A stretch of DNA of 44,771 bases from NCBI GenBank assembly GCA_010094045.1, contig ML986798.1, positions 32,085 through 76,855 on the forward strand. The letters run 5' to 3'. This DNA comes from Lojkania enalia (taxonomy: Eukaryota > Ascomycota > Dothideomycetes > Pleosporales). The notes beneath the pieces were generated by a model. That model ran no database searches. It was not told the origin of the DNA and was given only the letters and a program-made list of their open reading frames with translations. Both the position numbers and the translations under genes were made by a program. Positions 34,891 through 44,771 of the stretch are shown here, piece by piece (the stretch's first letter is position 1; the number at the start of each line of letters is the position of its first letter).

Positions 34891-36346
34891 ATGGCTATGA
34901 GCGGCCGCGGCCTGACGGCCACTGAGGTCTCAGGAGTGTTTTCCGGGCTGGCTCTTATTGTTGTGATCATGCGCCTATACACGCGTTTTTTTCTTATCCA
35001 ATGCGCCAGTGTGGAAGACTACTTTGTCGCCCTGGCTATGGTATGAGACCTCACGTATCACATGAATTTCTTGAACTAGCAGCTAATCATTTTGCCAGCT
35101 CTGTTCCATTGGACTGACCATTTGTATTGGTCTCCGTACGTTCCCTTGCTTTACTCATTTTGTTCACGACGATTTACCCAATAATAGAAGCCAAATATGG
35201 CATGGGCATGCACGTCTACGAACTGGAAGGTGTAGACACGGAGAAATCTCTGCAGGTGCAATCTACTTCACAAACGAATCAATTCTTCAGACTGACTAGA
35301 CTTGTAGGCATTCTGGGCAAGCTTGATTGTCTACTATCTATCGCTCGGTCTGACGAAGAGTTCAATCCTTCTCCAGTACAAGAGAGTCTTCTCAACAAAG
35401 GAGTTTCAGATTGCTTGCTGGACCACCATCTCTGTCGTCACCGCTTACACTAGTTGGACAATCTTCGGAAGTATATTCGCCTGCATACCAGTACGCGCTT
35501 TTTGGACGAAAGAGCAGGCAAGATGCATCAACCAGTTCGCAATGTGGTTCACAAATGCCGCCATCAACATCGCCACCGATCTAGCAATCATCCTCCTCCC
35601 CATGCCAGTGATCCGAAGCCTCAACCTCCCCCGGCGGCAAAAACAGGCTCTCATTGGCATCTTTGCAATCGGAGGCTTGTAAGTAGACCATTTCTAGTCC
35701 TTTACACCGCAGAGCATGAAGCATGCTCAAACAAGTGGACCTCTGCCATTGCCTCACATCCAACTCCGTACCACAACTGTGCGACATCGGAACGGATACC
35801 ACCATTGAACTGCAACAGCCACGAGCAACCTTCCGCAACGACACTAGCCCGTGACACCCGTCCATCCCACTCTCACCACTGTCCCTCGCTAACAAGAAGT
35901 CCATCAGTGTCTGCATAGTCTCCATCCTCCGCCTCCAATCCCTCGTCGCGATATCCAACTCCAACGACCAAACCTACGACAACCCCCCGGCCGCCACATG
36001 GTCCTCGGTCGAGGCCAACATCGGCATAATTTGCTCCTGCCTCCCCTGCCTCCGCCCACTAATCACAAGATTCCTCCCCGGCGTCTTCTCCTCGCGGAAC
36101 AAGTACAATAGTGCGAGTGGGCAGCCCTACGGACGTAGCACCTTTGGTCGGCCGTCCAACGGCCCGGCCACCATGCTTGAGCCGCTCGACGGCAAGTTTT
36201 CGCAAGGCTCCAGCGATGCGGAGAATTTGGGGGAGATTCAGGTTGTGAGGGAGGTGCGTGTTACGGTTGAGGATAAGGAGGGGGGGAAGAGACGGAAGGG
36301 GGAGAGGGAGGGGAGCACGGAGACGTTGGTTAGGGGTGTTGCTTGA
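34891..36346 (+). CDS. Fungal rhodopsin-domain (Pth11-like) integral membrane protein
   Basis: Five exons, 34891-35040, 35099-35135, 35188-35255, 35308-35678 and 35908-36346; 354 residues. The chain reads ALAM|LCSIGL, CIGL|QAKYGMG, KSLQ|AFWASL, AIGG|FVCIVS. Introns begin GTATGA, GTACGT, GTGCAA and GTAAGT; the last, 229 nt, has the branch site GCTAAC. About seven hydrophobic segments (near 12-32, 43-62, 84-104, 118-140, 165-185, 199-219, 231-255) carry family hallmarks: EDYFVALAM after TM1, YYLSLGLTKSSILLQYKRVF, FTNAAINIATDLAIILLPMP and the CSCLPCLRPL motif near the end. The cytosolic tail is hydrophilic and charged. CFEM Cys clusters of true Pth11 are absent. The family is large in Pezizomycotina and thought to include surface receptors, but ligands are mostly unknown. 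Confidence 0.88.
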
Positions 36347-37041
36347 AGATTGTGGGAAGCGAACGATAGCAAAAGATAGCATATTCCGTATGAGTAGGAT
36401 ATCAAGATATTTTTATTTTTATTTAGATCAATGGTATGTGTGGATTAGGGAACTTGTAAAAAGGTATTTGCTATTTACCATGATATTTGGAAACCAAAGG
36501 ACCTACTAGCGCAGCGGGAAACTCTCTCCTGAATACCAGCAGCGAGGCTCCCCGAACATCACCTTTCATCAAGCCTCAACATCAGCACCGCCACTCTCTA
36601 CAACAGGAACTCCTTCATAAACCATCACCGTACTAGTCCAGCACAAAACATCATATTAGCAGGATTTTAAAAAAAAAAAATAAAAAAAAAATTTATTATT
36701 ATTTTTTTTTTTTTTTTTTTAAAATTTAAGTCAGATATCTGCACACATGATAAATCTATATAGAATAAGTCCCAAAGCACATCCAACATGCCACGCGCAA
36801 GAGCGCGTAAATATTCCCGAGTCAAGGTGCTCCACAGTCCACGCATCATTAAAGCCCACACAATTGGGTAGGCGCACCTCGCTTATCCATCAACCAAAGC
36901 CCCACCAATCACGTCTCCCGCTTCACCGCCTCGTCCCCCTTCTTCTTTACCTTCACTGCTCGTTGTACGAGACTCACTTCTAATTTAGAATAATGAATAT
37001 ACTATGTTTAAGTATGAAGGTAGTCTAACACAATATATCGA
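36347..37041. other. Intergenic region with A/T block, no supported gene
   Basis: About 700 bp between the rhodopsin-domain gene and the tRNA. It contains the A/T-only block at 36665-36728. The short open frames on both strands have no motif. Confidence 0.5.
36665..36728. repeat. A-run/T-run low-complexity block with hairpin potential
   Basis: 64 bases made only of A and T: two A runs (about 12 and 10) are followed by ATTTATTATTATT and a T run of about 22, then AAAATTT. The A runs and the T run are complementary and could fold back. The exact length is likely to be unstable or assembly-dependent. Confidence 0.85.
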
Positions 37042-37125
37042 GGCTCAATGGTCTAGTGGTATGATTCCTGCTTTGGGTTAGCTCAAGCCTGCAGGAGGCC
37101 CCGCGTTCGAATCGCGGTTGAGCCC
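37042..37125 (+). tRNA. tRNA-Pro (anticodon TGG) with 12-nt intron
   Basis: Acceptor stem GGCTCAA pairs with TTGAGCC at 37118-37124, with discriminator C at 37125. The A box TGGTCTAGTGG and B box GTTCGAATC are canonical. The anticodon stem is CCTGC/GCAGG and the loop reads TT-TGG-G, an intron, then T. The intron TTAGCTCAAGCC follows position 37, the canonical site. Its CTCAA can pair with TTGGG of the anticodon loop, as expected for tRNA splicing substrates. A T-rich Pol III terminator follows within about 10-15 nt. Confidence 0.95.
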
Positions 37126-37493
37126 TCTTCTTATTTTTAATCTCCTCTGAGAGGTTTAAAATTTTTTCTTTTTCTTCCCAGGATAGTGGGAATTAGCATG
37201 TGGCGCATCGCAGGTTCTTTTCCTTCGGTTGGTCGTTGCGATCCATTATTACTAGATTTAGTGAATGTATAGGATCAATGCATTATTCTTTGTGTAATTC
37301 ATTGTTGTTGCTATTTATTCAATTTATTTAACTAACAGGTATTATACTTGAATAAACTACCAAAATCCCAGATCGCCCTAGCCCATTTCGCAAATACCTT
37401 CATACGCCATTCCCTCCCTCTGCAGTCTAACGATTGAAAGAGACGAGAATCACAGATTCCCACTTCTTCTCATGTCATTAATAGAAGGGCCTA
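37126..37493. other. tRNA to AT-hook gene 3' spacer
   Basis: About 370 bp with no gene. T-rich runs directly after the tRNA serve as its Pol III terminator. The remainder should hold the polyadenylation region of the - strand AT-hook gene. Confidence 0.5.
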
Positions 37494-40400
37494 TTAGTTT
37501 GGCCACTCAATATCCATACCACCCACCTTCCGAACTATCTTCCCCCTCTTCTCATCTCTCCTCAGCTCTTCTCCCATAATCACACTAGCCAACCTCGTCG
37601 CAACACACAGCCCGTCGAACTCAGTTCCCGCCTCTCCAGGACTACATTCACCCATCTGAATCTCCTTTCTGTTGACCTTTTCATACTCTTCGATATCCTT
37701 GAGCGTCAATAACTGCATGAACACCGCACAAAGCACAAGAAGCGATTCGGACATTGTGACGCTGTAGCCCCAGCTACTGAAGCGGGCGCCGACGAAGGCG
37801 TGCTTTTGTGTATGCAAAAAATGGGTGAGAAGAACATTATTAGCGTTTTTTACTGTCATAGGTGAGGACGGGAGGAAGATGGTTGGCTGCTTCTTGTGGA
37901 GCTGGTACAGTTTGTCAAGCGTCTTGTAGTGGGTCTTCGTCCATGGCTCGACCTTCGGCAGCGAATCTAGATTATTGGTTGCTGGGTGCGGAGGAGGCGG
38001 CCCAGAACTTCCAAGGGCATTCCAAAGCGTCGAAGATAGGCGGCTAAAGAGCCCGGGGCGTTGTGGTTGTGGTGCTTGTTCCACAGGCGATGTGACCGAG
38101 GTTGGGGAACTAGAGGCTTGCAGACTTGTACGGTGAATTGGGGCTGTGGCTGTAGCTTCCATATTGCCGAAAAGAGGAGGGTATGTCCGCTGGGGTGCCA
38201 GAATGCTATCCTCGATGACCTGAGGTGGTGAAGAAGGCATCAGCATCGTGGAACGGAAGGTTCGTGATGGCTCGGTGACTTCCTCGATCTCATTGAGGGT
38301 CCGCTCTTGAGTCTCATAGGCCAGTGCGCGTTCATCTGCTTCGTCTCGCACACGACGAAGGCTCGAGTCTGTCGTGCCTTCCATTTCAGCCCGAAACTGT
38401 AACTCATGAGAAGCTACCGTGTCGTCGACATTAGTGCGGAAAGGCGAGCTCAAAGGCAGTGTCGACTCGTCAAAATCATTATAATGGCTATTCTCTGTGT
38501 CGGGCGCTTGAATCTCGTATCTCAGCGGGCTGCTCTTAGCAGGGGATGTCTGGAGCCTGGCAAATTGCGGCGGGGTGCCCTTGAAGGGATTTGGCTTCGT
38601 ATGAATTGGTGTCTTGGCCGCAGGTGAGGACTCCGGTTGAATGCTGACCCCTTCTTCCATGAGTAGGGAAAGATCTAGCTTATCACTTCTTCTCCGCCTA
38701 CGCTCGGTAGTACCCTTTCGAAATATGTTCGGGGGGTTGGATTGAAAGAACATGCCGGTGTCATCGCTTGTTTCACTCTCGCTATCATCTTCGTTGTCAG
38801 GCTCTTCGAAGATTATAGGCTCCACAACTTTAGTTTTGTCATTGTTCATAGCCGTAGATGCTGGTTCCTCTGGACTTGTTGCTGAAGAGTTATTTTCAGG
38901 TGGCTCGGCTTCGTCACTGTAATTAAAGTCGCTCGAACTTTTCCGTCGCCATGTTCTTGGAATCTTGCCTCTTGCTGGTTTCACCAGCTGGTCGTCATCA
39001 ATGAATAGGTCCTGCAGCTGCGGAGTTGGCTCAGCTGCCATTTCGGATAAAGCATCACTAGGCATTGGTAAATCTGAAGATCTACTAGCCTCCTCTTGCC
39101 AAATATCGGAGTAGTCTTCTCGCTGCATTGCCCCTGATACGGCAACAATTTCCCTATCCTGAAATTCAAGTCCGGCCTCATTGCTAGCGATAAGGTGCTG
39201 AGAATCACTTTTTTCTGCTCTTGGTGGGGGTGTATCCACACGCCAGCTCATCTCATCTTCACTTCTTGCTGGACTGACCAGCTGGTGTTCGAGTTTATTG
39301 ACTCGCAGTAATGGGTATTTGACTTCAGTGTCGGGCTCCGGCGAGGGAGGGACCGAGAGCACATAGTCCTGTTCGTCAGGCGTAAGCATCCGCGAATTTC
39401 GATGCTTGTATCTTGATTCCAAGATAGTGCTACCTGGCCTCTTCAAAAGAGGCATCTTGCACGGACTTGATAACGCTGGCGAAGATTCTCGGCTTTTGCG
39501 TTCTTGATTATGCCTTGCTAGTTGCTCTCCTAACCTAAGTCCTGCCTGAAGCTCTCTTCTGGTACCTTCGCTGAATCCCCGAAAAAGATCATCGAGGCGA
39601 TCTCTTTGCTCGTCAATGGCCTCCTCAGATGACTCGGCCGTCGGAGTGAGGCGGCCTGGATCTAGCACACCTTGAAGTGCAACTCCTGCCTTAACTACGC
39701 GCGTAAGCCTGGGCGTCGTAGTCTTCGAAGGAGAGTGGTAAGCTGGTTGGATGGTAGGTGGGTTTGACGGAGACCGCTCGTCCATCATCGGTGTCTGCTT
39801 GCGCATTGACAAGACAGGAGGGGATGATGGAACGTGTGATGTGGTTTGCTGTGTGTGGAAGGGCTCAACTGTTACCTTTGGCGAGCGCAAAGGGCTACTG
39901 CGAGTTCTTCGGGGAGCTTCTGATGGGATTTGGAGATACGAATGATCGAGAAGCTGTATTGTATTGTTATTTGCTGAACTTGTCAGGCCGCCATTGCTGG
40001 GTAATGAATCCACAGACACCATGCTAAAATTCTCGCTCTCGAGGATAACGGTATCATCAGGCATCCTCGTTGCGCCTTCGTCGAAGGCGAGGTTTGTAAT
40101 ATCGCCTAGGTCATCTTCCTCATCGCTGTCTTGGGCTTGAGCTAGCGTAGTCTCATGAATAGACGAAATGTCTTCGACTAGAGATGGCGCTGCAGGCAAC
40201 GCAAGCGTTTTAGAAACGGGACCTTCCTCATCTGATGTTGAGGGCGTTGGGTTTGCCTCTTCATCGGACGAATCTTTCTCTGTGACAATATTTTCTTTCG
40301 CCCCGGGCGTGAGTTTTCTCGCTTTGATTTTCCGAGATGTTTCGGTATTGCGAGGAGCATGACACGAGCGGGGCGTGGGCGCATTTAATTTTTGTTGCTC

Positions 40401-41294
40401 CGCTCTCTGTTCTGCCAAACGCCTTATTGTGACATGTTCCGGTTCATCAAGCCGAATTTGTTGGACGTATTGCCCGTGGGGTGGCCTGACATAGGGCTCC
40501 TGAGGGGTGTTCTCAATAGTGGGCGATGATGATTGCAATCGTTCCTCTGCAAGGCCTGCCAATGTCGGCTGCAAATCTGGGGTCTCTAATGGAGGCGCTT
40601 GCGGTGGCTCAGGCTCCGGTTCGGCTATATTCTCATCCAGCGATTCAGTGGGAGCCTCATGCGCAATCGACGTCTCATCTTCTGCGGTAGCCTGGATGCT
40701 CTTCCTCGGTCGTCCTCTTCGTTTCTTCGGCACGGCAACAGTGGACAGATCCGCCATGCTCGCATCGGTAACGCCAATGCTCGACCGCCGTCGTCCTTTG
40801 GATTGAGATCTCTTCCTTGCTGGAGTTCCGCTTCGCTTTGATTTGGCCGTCGCTGCGTCTGACTTTCGAGGTCGTCCGCGTCGCTTCACCGGAGAAGACG
40901 CGTCGGCATCCTTCAGAGGCACGGTTGTTGTCGTCGTTCGAGTAAACCGTCTGGCTGTTGGAGATTCGATGTTCTCGTCGTCTGATCCACTGCCAGGCTC
41001 GGCCTGCACGGTGACCTTGATCCGCCATGGGCTTGCGCTGCCCGTTCTGCCCGTGTTCATGACCATCTGCTTCGACGGCGATGAGTACTCGATTGTCTGC
41101 TCCGAGACGCTTCGGCGGCGATTCTGTTTGCTGGGAGAGCTCGACGCGAGCGGTTCCTTGGATGGCCGCGTTGTTCTGCGCCGCGCATTCGTCTTGGTTT
41201 CTCTCAGCGACGCGGCGAGTGGGTCGGGCGAGGACTCTGGGTAACTGCGGTTGGCGTCGTCGTCCGGCATGGTTGCTCTCACTCGCGATGCCAT
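37494..41294 (-). CDS. Large AT-hook DNA-binding protein with unassigned C-terminal domain
   Basis: Single exon of 1266 residues from the ATG at 41294. The frame is open to an ATG at 41549, but that start would lie across the first exon of the divergent Yen1 gene, so the later one is preferred; a third candidate ATG is at 41270. Two perfect AT-hooks, KRRGRPRKS, lie at about residues 137-145 and 191-199, implying minor-groove binding to AT-rich DNA. A Ser-rich, acidic and mostly disordered middle follows, with many SP/TP sites (possible CDK sites). The last ~150 residues look folded and conserved-like: KVEPWTKTHYKTLDKLYQLH, FVGARFSSWGYSVTMSESLL and GTEFDGLCVATRLASVIMGE. I do not recognise this domain. 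A nuclear chromatin role is inferred from the AT-hooks only. Confidence 0.88.
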   Translation of the reverse strand: MASRVRATMPDDDANRSYPESSPDPLAASLRETKTNARRRTTRPSKEPLASSSPSKQNRRRSVSEQTIEYSSPSKQMVMNTGRTGSASPWRIKVTVQAEPGSGSDDENIESPTARRFTRTTTTTVPLKDADASSPVKRRGRPRKSDAATAKSKRSGTPARKRSQSKGRRRSSIGVTDASMADLSTVAVPKKRRGRPRKSIQATAEDETSIAHEAPTESLDENIAEPEPEPPQAPPLETPDLQPTLAGLAEERLQSSSPTIENTPQEPYVRPPHGQYVQQIRLDEPEHVTIRRLAEQRAEQQKLNAPTPRSCHAPRNTETSRKIKARKLTPGAKENIVTEKDSSDEEANPTPSTSDEEGPVSKTLALPAAPSLVEDISSIHETTLAQAQDSDEEDDLGDITNLAFDEGATRMPDDTVILESENFSMVSVDSLPSNGGLTSSANNNTIQLLDHSYLQIPSEAPRRTRSSPLRSPKVTVEPFHTQQTTSHVPSSPPVLSMRKQTPMMDERSPSNPPTIQPAYHSPSKTTTPRLTRVVKAGVALQGVLDPGRLTPTAESSEEAIDEQRDRLDDLFRGFSEGTRRELQAGLRLGEQLARHNQERKSRESSPALSSPCKMPLLKRPGSTILESRYKHRNSRMLTPDEQDYVLSVPPSPEPDTEVKYPLLRVNKLEHQLVSPARSEDEMSWRVDTPPPRAEKSDSQHLIASNEAGLEFQDREIVAVSGAMQREDYSDIWQEEASRSSDLPMPSDALSEMAAEPTPQLQDLFIDDDQLVKPARGKIPRTWRRKSSSDFNYSDEAEPPENNSSATSPEEPASTAMNNDKTKVVEPIIFEEPDNEDDSESETSDDTGMFFQSNPPNIFRKGTTERRRRRSDKLDLSLLMEEGVSIQPESSPAAKTPIHTKPNPFKGTPPQFARLQTSPAKSSPLRYEIQAPDTENSHYNDFDESTLPLSSPFRTNVDDTVASHELQFRAEMEGTTDSSLRRVRDEADERALAYETQERTLNEIEEVTEPSRTFRSTMLMPSSPPQVIEDSILAPQRTYPPLFGNMEATATAPIHRTSLQASSSPTSVTSPVEQAPQPQRPGLFSRLSSTLWNALGSSGPPPPHPATNNLDSLPKVEPWTKTHYKTLDKLYQLHKKQPTIFLPSSPMTVKNANNVLLTHFLHTQKHAFVGARFSSWGYSVTMSESLLVLCAVFMQLLTLKDIEEYEKVNRKEIQMGECSPGEAGTEFDGLCVATRLASVIMGEELRRDEKRGKIVRKVGGMDIEWPN

Positions 41295-41524
41295 TACTTC
41301 GTCTAGGAAAGGGATGGCTCGTGGGGAAAAGCGTGTCGTCTTGGTGTGGTCTACGTTGTCGGTGCGTCGACGCGCGGAATGCGGTCGTCGCTCGCCATGT
41401 TTGGGCGCCTGTCGCCGTGGCAACAATCTTATCGGCCCCGGCCGACGCCATGACAACCTACTCGGTAGCAACAACATCATGACAGAAGAGTCATGATGGA
41501 CTAGCCCACGGCCACGCGGTCGCA
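41295..41524. promoter_or_regulatory. 230-bp shared promoter of AT-hook and Yen1 genes
   Basis: The two divergent ATGs are only 230 bp apart. The GC-rich stretch near 41361-41380 contains a GACGCG core, which resembles the MCB (MBF-bound) cell-cycle element but is not a full ACGCGT site. Joint S-phase control of the two genes is possible but unproven. Confidence 0.5.
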
Positions 41525-44334
41525 ATGGGCATCCATGGGTACGGCGCATATGAAGATGTCTGATATATTGTTACTGACTGTCCTAGAATCTACAAAGAGA
41601 TTGGCCCCGGCCAGCGCATTGCGCTCTCAAAACTTGCGGTAGAGAAATTCGAGGCCACTGGCAGACCGCTCCGCATTGCTATAGATGTGTCTATTTGGCT
41701 ATTTCAGATACAGGCGAGTAAAGGTATTATGCACGCGACTCCAAAGATAATCCCCGAGCTAATCTTCGGCATTTAGGTGGCACCAACCCAGCGCTGCGGA
41801 CCTTCTACTATCGACTTCTCCGCCTGATCTCGCTCTCTATTCACCCCATATTTGTATTCGACGGGCCTAATAAACCCCCTTTCAAGAGAAACAAGCGCAC
41901 GGGGCCTAACATTGCCTCGATCCCTGATTTTCTCGCGAAGAAGCTGTTGAAGCAGTTTGGCTTTCCGATACATCTAGCGCCCGGGGAAGCAGAAGCAGAA
42001 TGCGCACTACTGCAAAGAGAGGGCATTGTGGATGCCGTGTTGAGCGAAGATGTGGACACACTTATGTTTGGGAGCGGCATCACAATCCGGAACTGGTCTC
42101 CAGAGCAAAAGTCCAACAAGACGCCGACCCACGTCAATTTGTACGATGCAGTCCAGACGAAGAATGGGCCTTCAGGACTTGATCGTGAAGGCATGATACT
42201 AGTCGCATTGATGAGTGGCGGAGACTACATACCCGAAGGTATCCCGGGTTGCGGGCCAAAGACCGCTTGTGAGGCTGCACGAGCTGGATTTGGGAAGGAT
42301 TTATGCAAAATTAAGCCATCCGACATAGCCGCCATGCGAGAATGGAGAGAGCGATTGCAGCACGAGTTGAAGACAAACGAGAGTAAATTCTTCAAACGTC
42401 GGCACGGAACCTTGGTAATACCAGAGGACTTCCCTAGGACTGATATATTGGGCTACTACACACATCCCGCTATATCAACGCAATCTGGACTTGAAAAGCT
42501 GAAGCGATCAATAAAATGGGATCAGGAGCTCGACTTCTTAGGCTTACGTGAATTTGCCAAGGATGCATTTGGCTGGCAAAGTCTCGAAGGCGCAAAGCAT
42601 TTCATTCGGTGCCTCACGCCCTCATTACTGGTTCGGAGCTTGCGCCTGAGAGGAGAAGAAGGGGGCAGACTCATCTCAGATGACCTTCGAGCAATTCGAG
42701 AAGACGAAGCGTTCGTGGTTAAAGGCATCCACGGAAAGAGACAACATGCGTCTACCGACAATTCGATCGAACTGCGTGTTAGCTGCACTCCCATTGAACT
42801 GGTCAAGATAAATCTAGATAACGAGGAAGCCGACGAGGAACGACCTTCCTTAGAGTCAACTCTACCCTCGTCCACCCAAGTTGAAGGTGCTGAAGAGGAT
42901 CTTGACGAGTCAATAGCTGAAGAGCTAGAAGCCGGCAACGACGCTCCGAAAAAGAGAAGCCCCACGAAATTCGATCCTACAAAGCCGCTGAGAGTGTGGG
43001 TTATGGAGAGCTACGTCAAAGTTGGCGTACCATTAAAAGTAGAAGATTGGGAAGCCGCCATGCTTCGGCCAAAGAGACAAACGACCGCAACAGACACAGG
43101 CAAAGCGGCGCCAAGGGCGAAAGTAACAAAGCGTACGAAGGTCAACAGTAACATACCTCAGGGCAGTATATATCAATTCGCAAATGTTACCAAGCCAGGC
43201 GTCAAGGCCCCGACTAAAGCTCAGAAATTTGCACGAGACTCTCAGAGTACATTTCAGCCTCTTTCGACACAAGCGAGCAGGACTGTGGTCAATCTGCTTT
43301 TTTCTTCTCCAGTGAAGCCCACAAATATAGCTCCACGCCAGCAACCAAAAGAAAAATCGCCTTCTCCGGCCCAAGAATTGCCTCCAAGCGTTACGAAACG
43401 AAGACGGAGGTGCCCGATGCAGCGTTCTCATACGCTACCAGCAGACATAAGCTCCCAGGGTGATCAACCATTAACACCCGGTCCACTAGATGTAATAGAG
43501 ACTCTAGATCTTGTCAGCCCACCGGCTCTTCCTTCGCCGGCTCCTAAAAAAGCTAAGACCTGTGGATGGCGTAATCCACCCGTCTCTCATACTGCCCACC
43601 AGATATCAGTGTTGTCATCACCGGGTTCCGGCAAATCGAAGCAGACCATCTTAGACGCATGGTCCCGCGCTTCACCAGCAGGCACACCCACCAAATCTCG
43701 GAGAATAACATCACCAGCCAGCACAGCTCCCGCGCCAGCGACGCCTCAATTCCAAGCCCCAGGGAAAGAAATCGAAACGCTCGACCTTACGCTCTCCTCA
43801 CCGCCCAAATCCCTACCTACAACGCAAGCACTACCATCCCCTAATCTTCGACGAGATAGAACAAGGAAATCCAGCCCGCGGCCACCCCTTCAATCTATAT
43901 CCTCAAATACATTATTCTCCTCAAGCTCCACTCGTGTCAAACCGCCTATGTCTAAGACTCGCCTCGGCAAATTAGCATCCCCCGAACTCGATTCTTTAGA
44001 TCTGATACAGCTCTCCTCACCACCTTCGGCATCGCCCGTCCCGAACCCTGTGCCCTCTTTTACATTCGCTGCATCCCGCCGCTCCCCGCGAAATAAACCG
44101 AGTCCCCCTCCCGCGGCATGGAAAACACATGCTAGGAAGACCGACGGTCCTCAGAAACGCAACATTATCCTGCGGAAAAGCCTCGTCGGGTACTTCACCT
44201 TCGTGGACGCCGGGCAGAGTCCCGGCGGCAACGAGAAGACAAACGCGGATGCCGAAGCCGGAGTCGCGATGCCAGGGGCTAGAGCGCGGAAGAAGTGGCG
44301 TGAGAGCGAGGTCGAGGTTCTTGATCTGAGTTGA
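41525..44334 (+). CDS. YEN1: Yen1/GEN1-type Holliday-junction resolvase (XPG/Rad2 family)
   Basis: Three exons, 41525-41538 (14 nt), 41587-41723 and 41777-44334; 902 residues. Junctions read MGIHG|IYKEIGPGQ and QASKG|GTNPAL; introns are 48 and 53 nt (GTACGG...CTGAC...TAG and GTATTA...GCTAAT...TAG). The XPG N and I regions supply the metal-binding acidic residues: Asp38 in IAIDVSIWLF, Asp79 in FVFDGPNKPP, Glu121 and Glu123 in APGEAEAECA, Asp142 and Asp144 in LSEDVDTLMFG, and Asp200 in MSGGDYIPEGIPG, followed by the helix-hairpin-helix GCGPKTA. The long C-terminal half is disordered, Ser/Pro-rich and rich in SP/TP sites, with a short conserved-looking KSLVGYFTFVD near the end. In yeast, CDK phosphorylation holds Yen1 outside the nucleus until anaphase, and the SP/TP sites fit that. 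The enzyme cuts four-way DNA junctions symmetrically. Confidence 0.93.
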
Positions 44335-44771
44335 GTTGAAGTTTGATGGTGTGATAGTTGGCTGATTGGGGTGGGGTGGGGTGCGTATGGATAGCGAGGA
44401 AGAGAATGATAACGATTTACCTATTCTTGAATATCTCTGCACGCATTTTGGCTATATACAAGTCCGATAGAAATCCATATCGAGCAATAATACTACAGTA
44501 TCAGACATTGGTTCACAAAAGGACTCTACTGCCATTTACCTGGACGTAGTGACAATGTTCGAGAAGTCCATCTCATTAAGTCTATCTCTATCAAGCTCCC
44601 TGCACAATCCACACACAGTCCAAGAAATTCAGGCAAATCATAACTCATTCCATTCCTCTCTTATCAAGAAGCCTAACGCCATGCAACCATTCTCTCCGGC
44701 CCGTTTAATTTTTTTTTAGGAGCGTAAAAAAGGGAGCTACATCATCATCATTCATGATCCCATTCCCCATT
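44335..44771. other. Region downstream of YEN1, no gene seen
   Basis: About 440 bp to the window edge. It should hold the YEN1 polyadenylation site. No coding frame with motif and no RNA gene is visible. Confidence 0.5.

Noticed and set aside
40507..41496. Antisense and offset frames over the AT-hook gene
   Set aside because: Arg/Ser-rich shadows of a low-complexity protein; no independent support.
41947..44334. YEN1 starting at 41947
   Set aside because: That codon is TTG and the frame continues upstream with essential XPG N-region residues, joined to two earlier exons.

Overview
This window looks like a chromosome segment of a filamentous ascomycete (Pezizomycotina). The evidence is short spliceosomal introns of 47 to 229 nt with CTAAC/CTGAC-type branch sites, repeat DNA with the TpA-rich, CpA/TpG-poor signature of repeat-induced point mutation (RIP), a HET-domain gene relic, a Pth11-like rhodopsin-domain membrane protein and an intron-containing tRNA-Pro. 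I cannot name the species from sequence alone.

Left part (1 to about 9.1 kb): a repeat-rich island. Positions 1 to about 4.2 kb are the RIP-destroyed pol region of a Ty3/gypsy chromo-retrotransposon (RT, RNase H, integrase and chromodomain still legible on the + strand), followed by a 40-bp tandem array. From about 4.4 to 6.44 kb lies the 5' part of a Ty1/copia element on the - strand: gag relic, a primer-binding site matching the anticodon arm of initiator tRNA-Met, and a 149-bp LTR. A second copy of that LTR is a solo LTR at 8959-9108 with a perfect 5-bp target duplication. A decayed HET-domain gene lies between the two LTRs.

Middle (9.1 to 18.5 kb): gene-poor. It holds an intronless GH43-type glycosidase without a signal peptide, a conserved-looking protein with a Cys/His-rich module, long intervals with no convincing gene, and one short relic ORF.

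Right part (18.5 to 44.3 kb): gene-rich core. In order: a MOV10/SDE3-type SF1 helicase (+, Hrr1/SAD-3 candidate); a three-exon Mit1/CHD3-like chromatin remodeler (-), convergent with the helicase; a mitochondrial rRNA 2'-O-methyltransferase Mrm1 (+), divergent from the remodeler; a four-TM claudin-like protein (+, four exons); a fungal rhodopsin-domain membrane protein (+, five exons); tRNA-Pro(TGG) with a 12-nt intron; a large AT-hook protein (-); and a Yen1/GEN1 Holliday-junction resolvase (+, three exons with a 14-nt first coding exon), divergent from the AT-hook gene. Exon structures were worked out by hand from splice signals, reading phase and family motifs.

I did not find a clearly new biological system. 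The most notable points are the copia half-tRNA priming site and LTR pair, the 40-bp array, the Cys/His protein and the C-terminal domain of the AT-hook protein (neither of which I can assign to a named family), the extra Cys/His module at the end of the remodeler, and the proximity of two possible heterochromatin/RNA-silencing genes.
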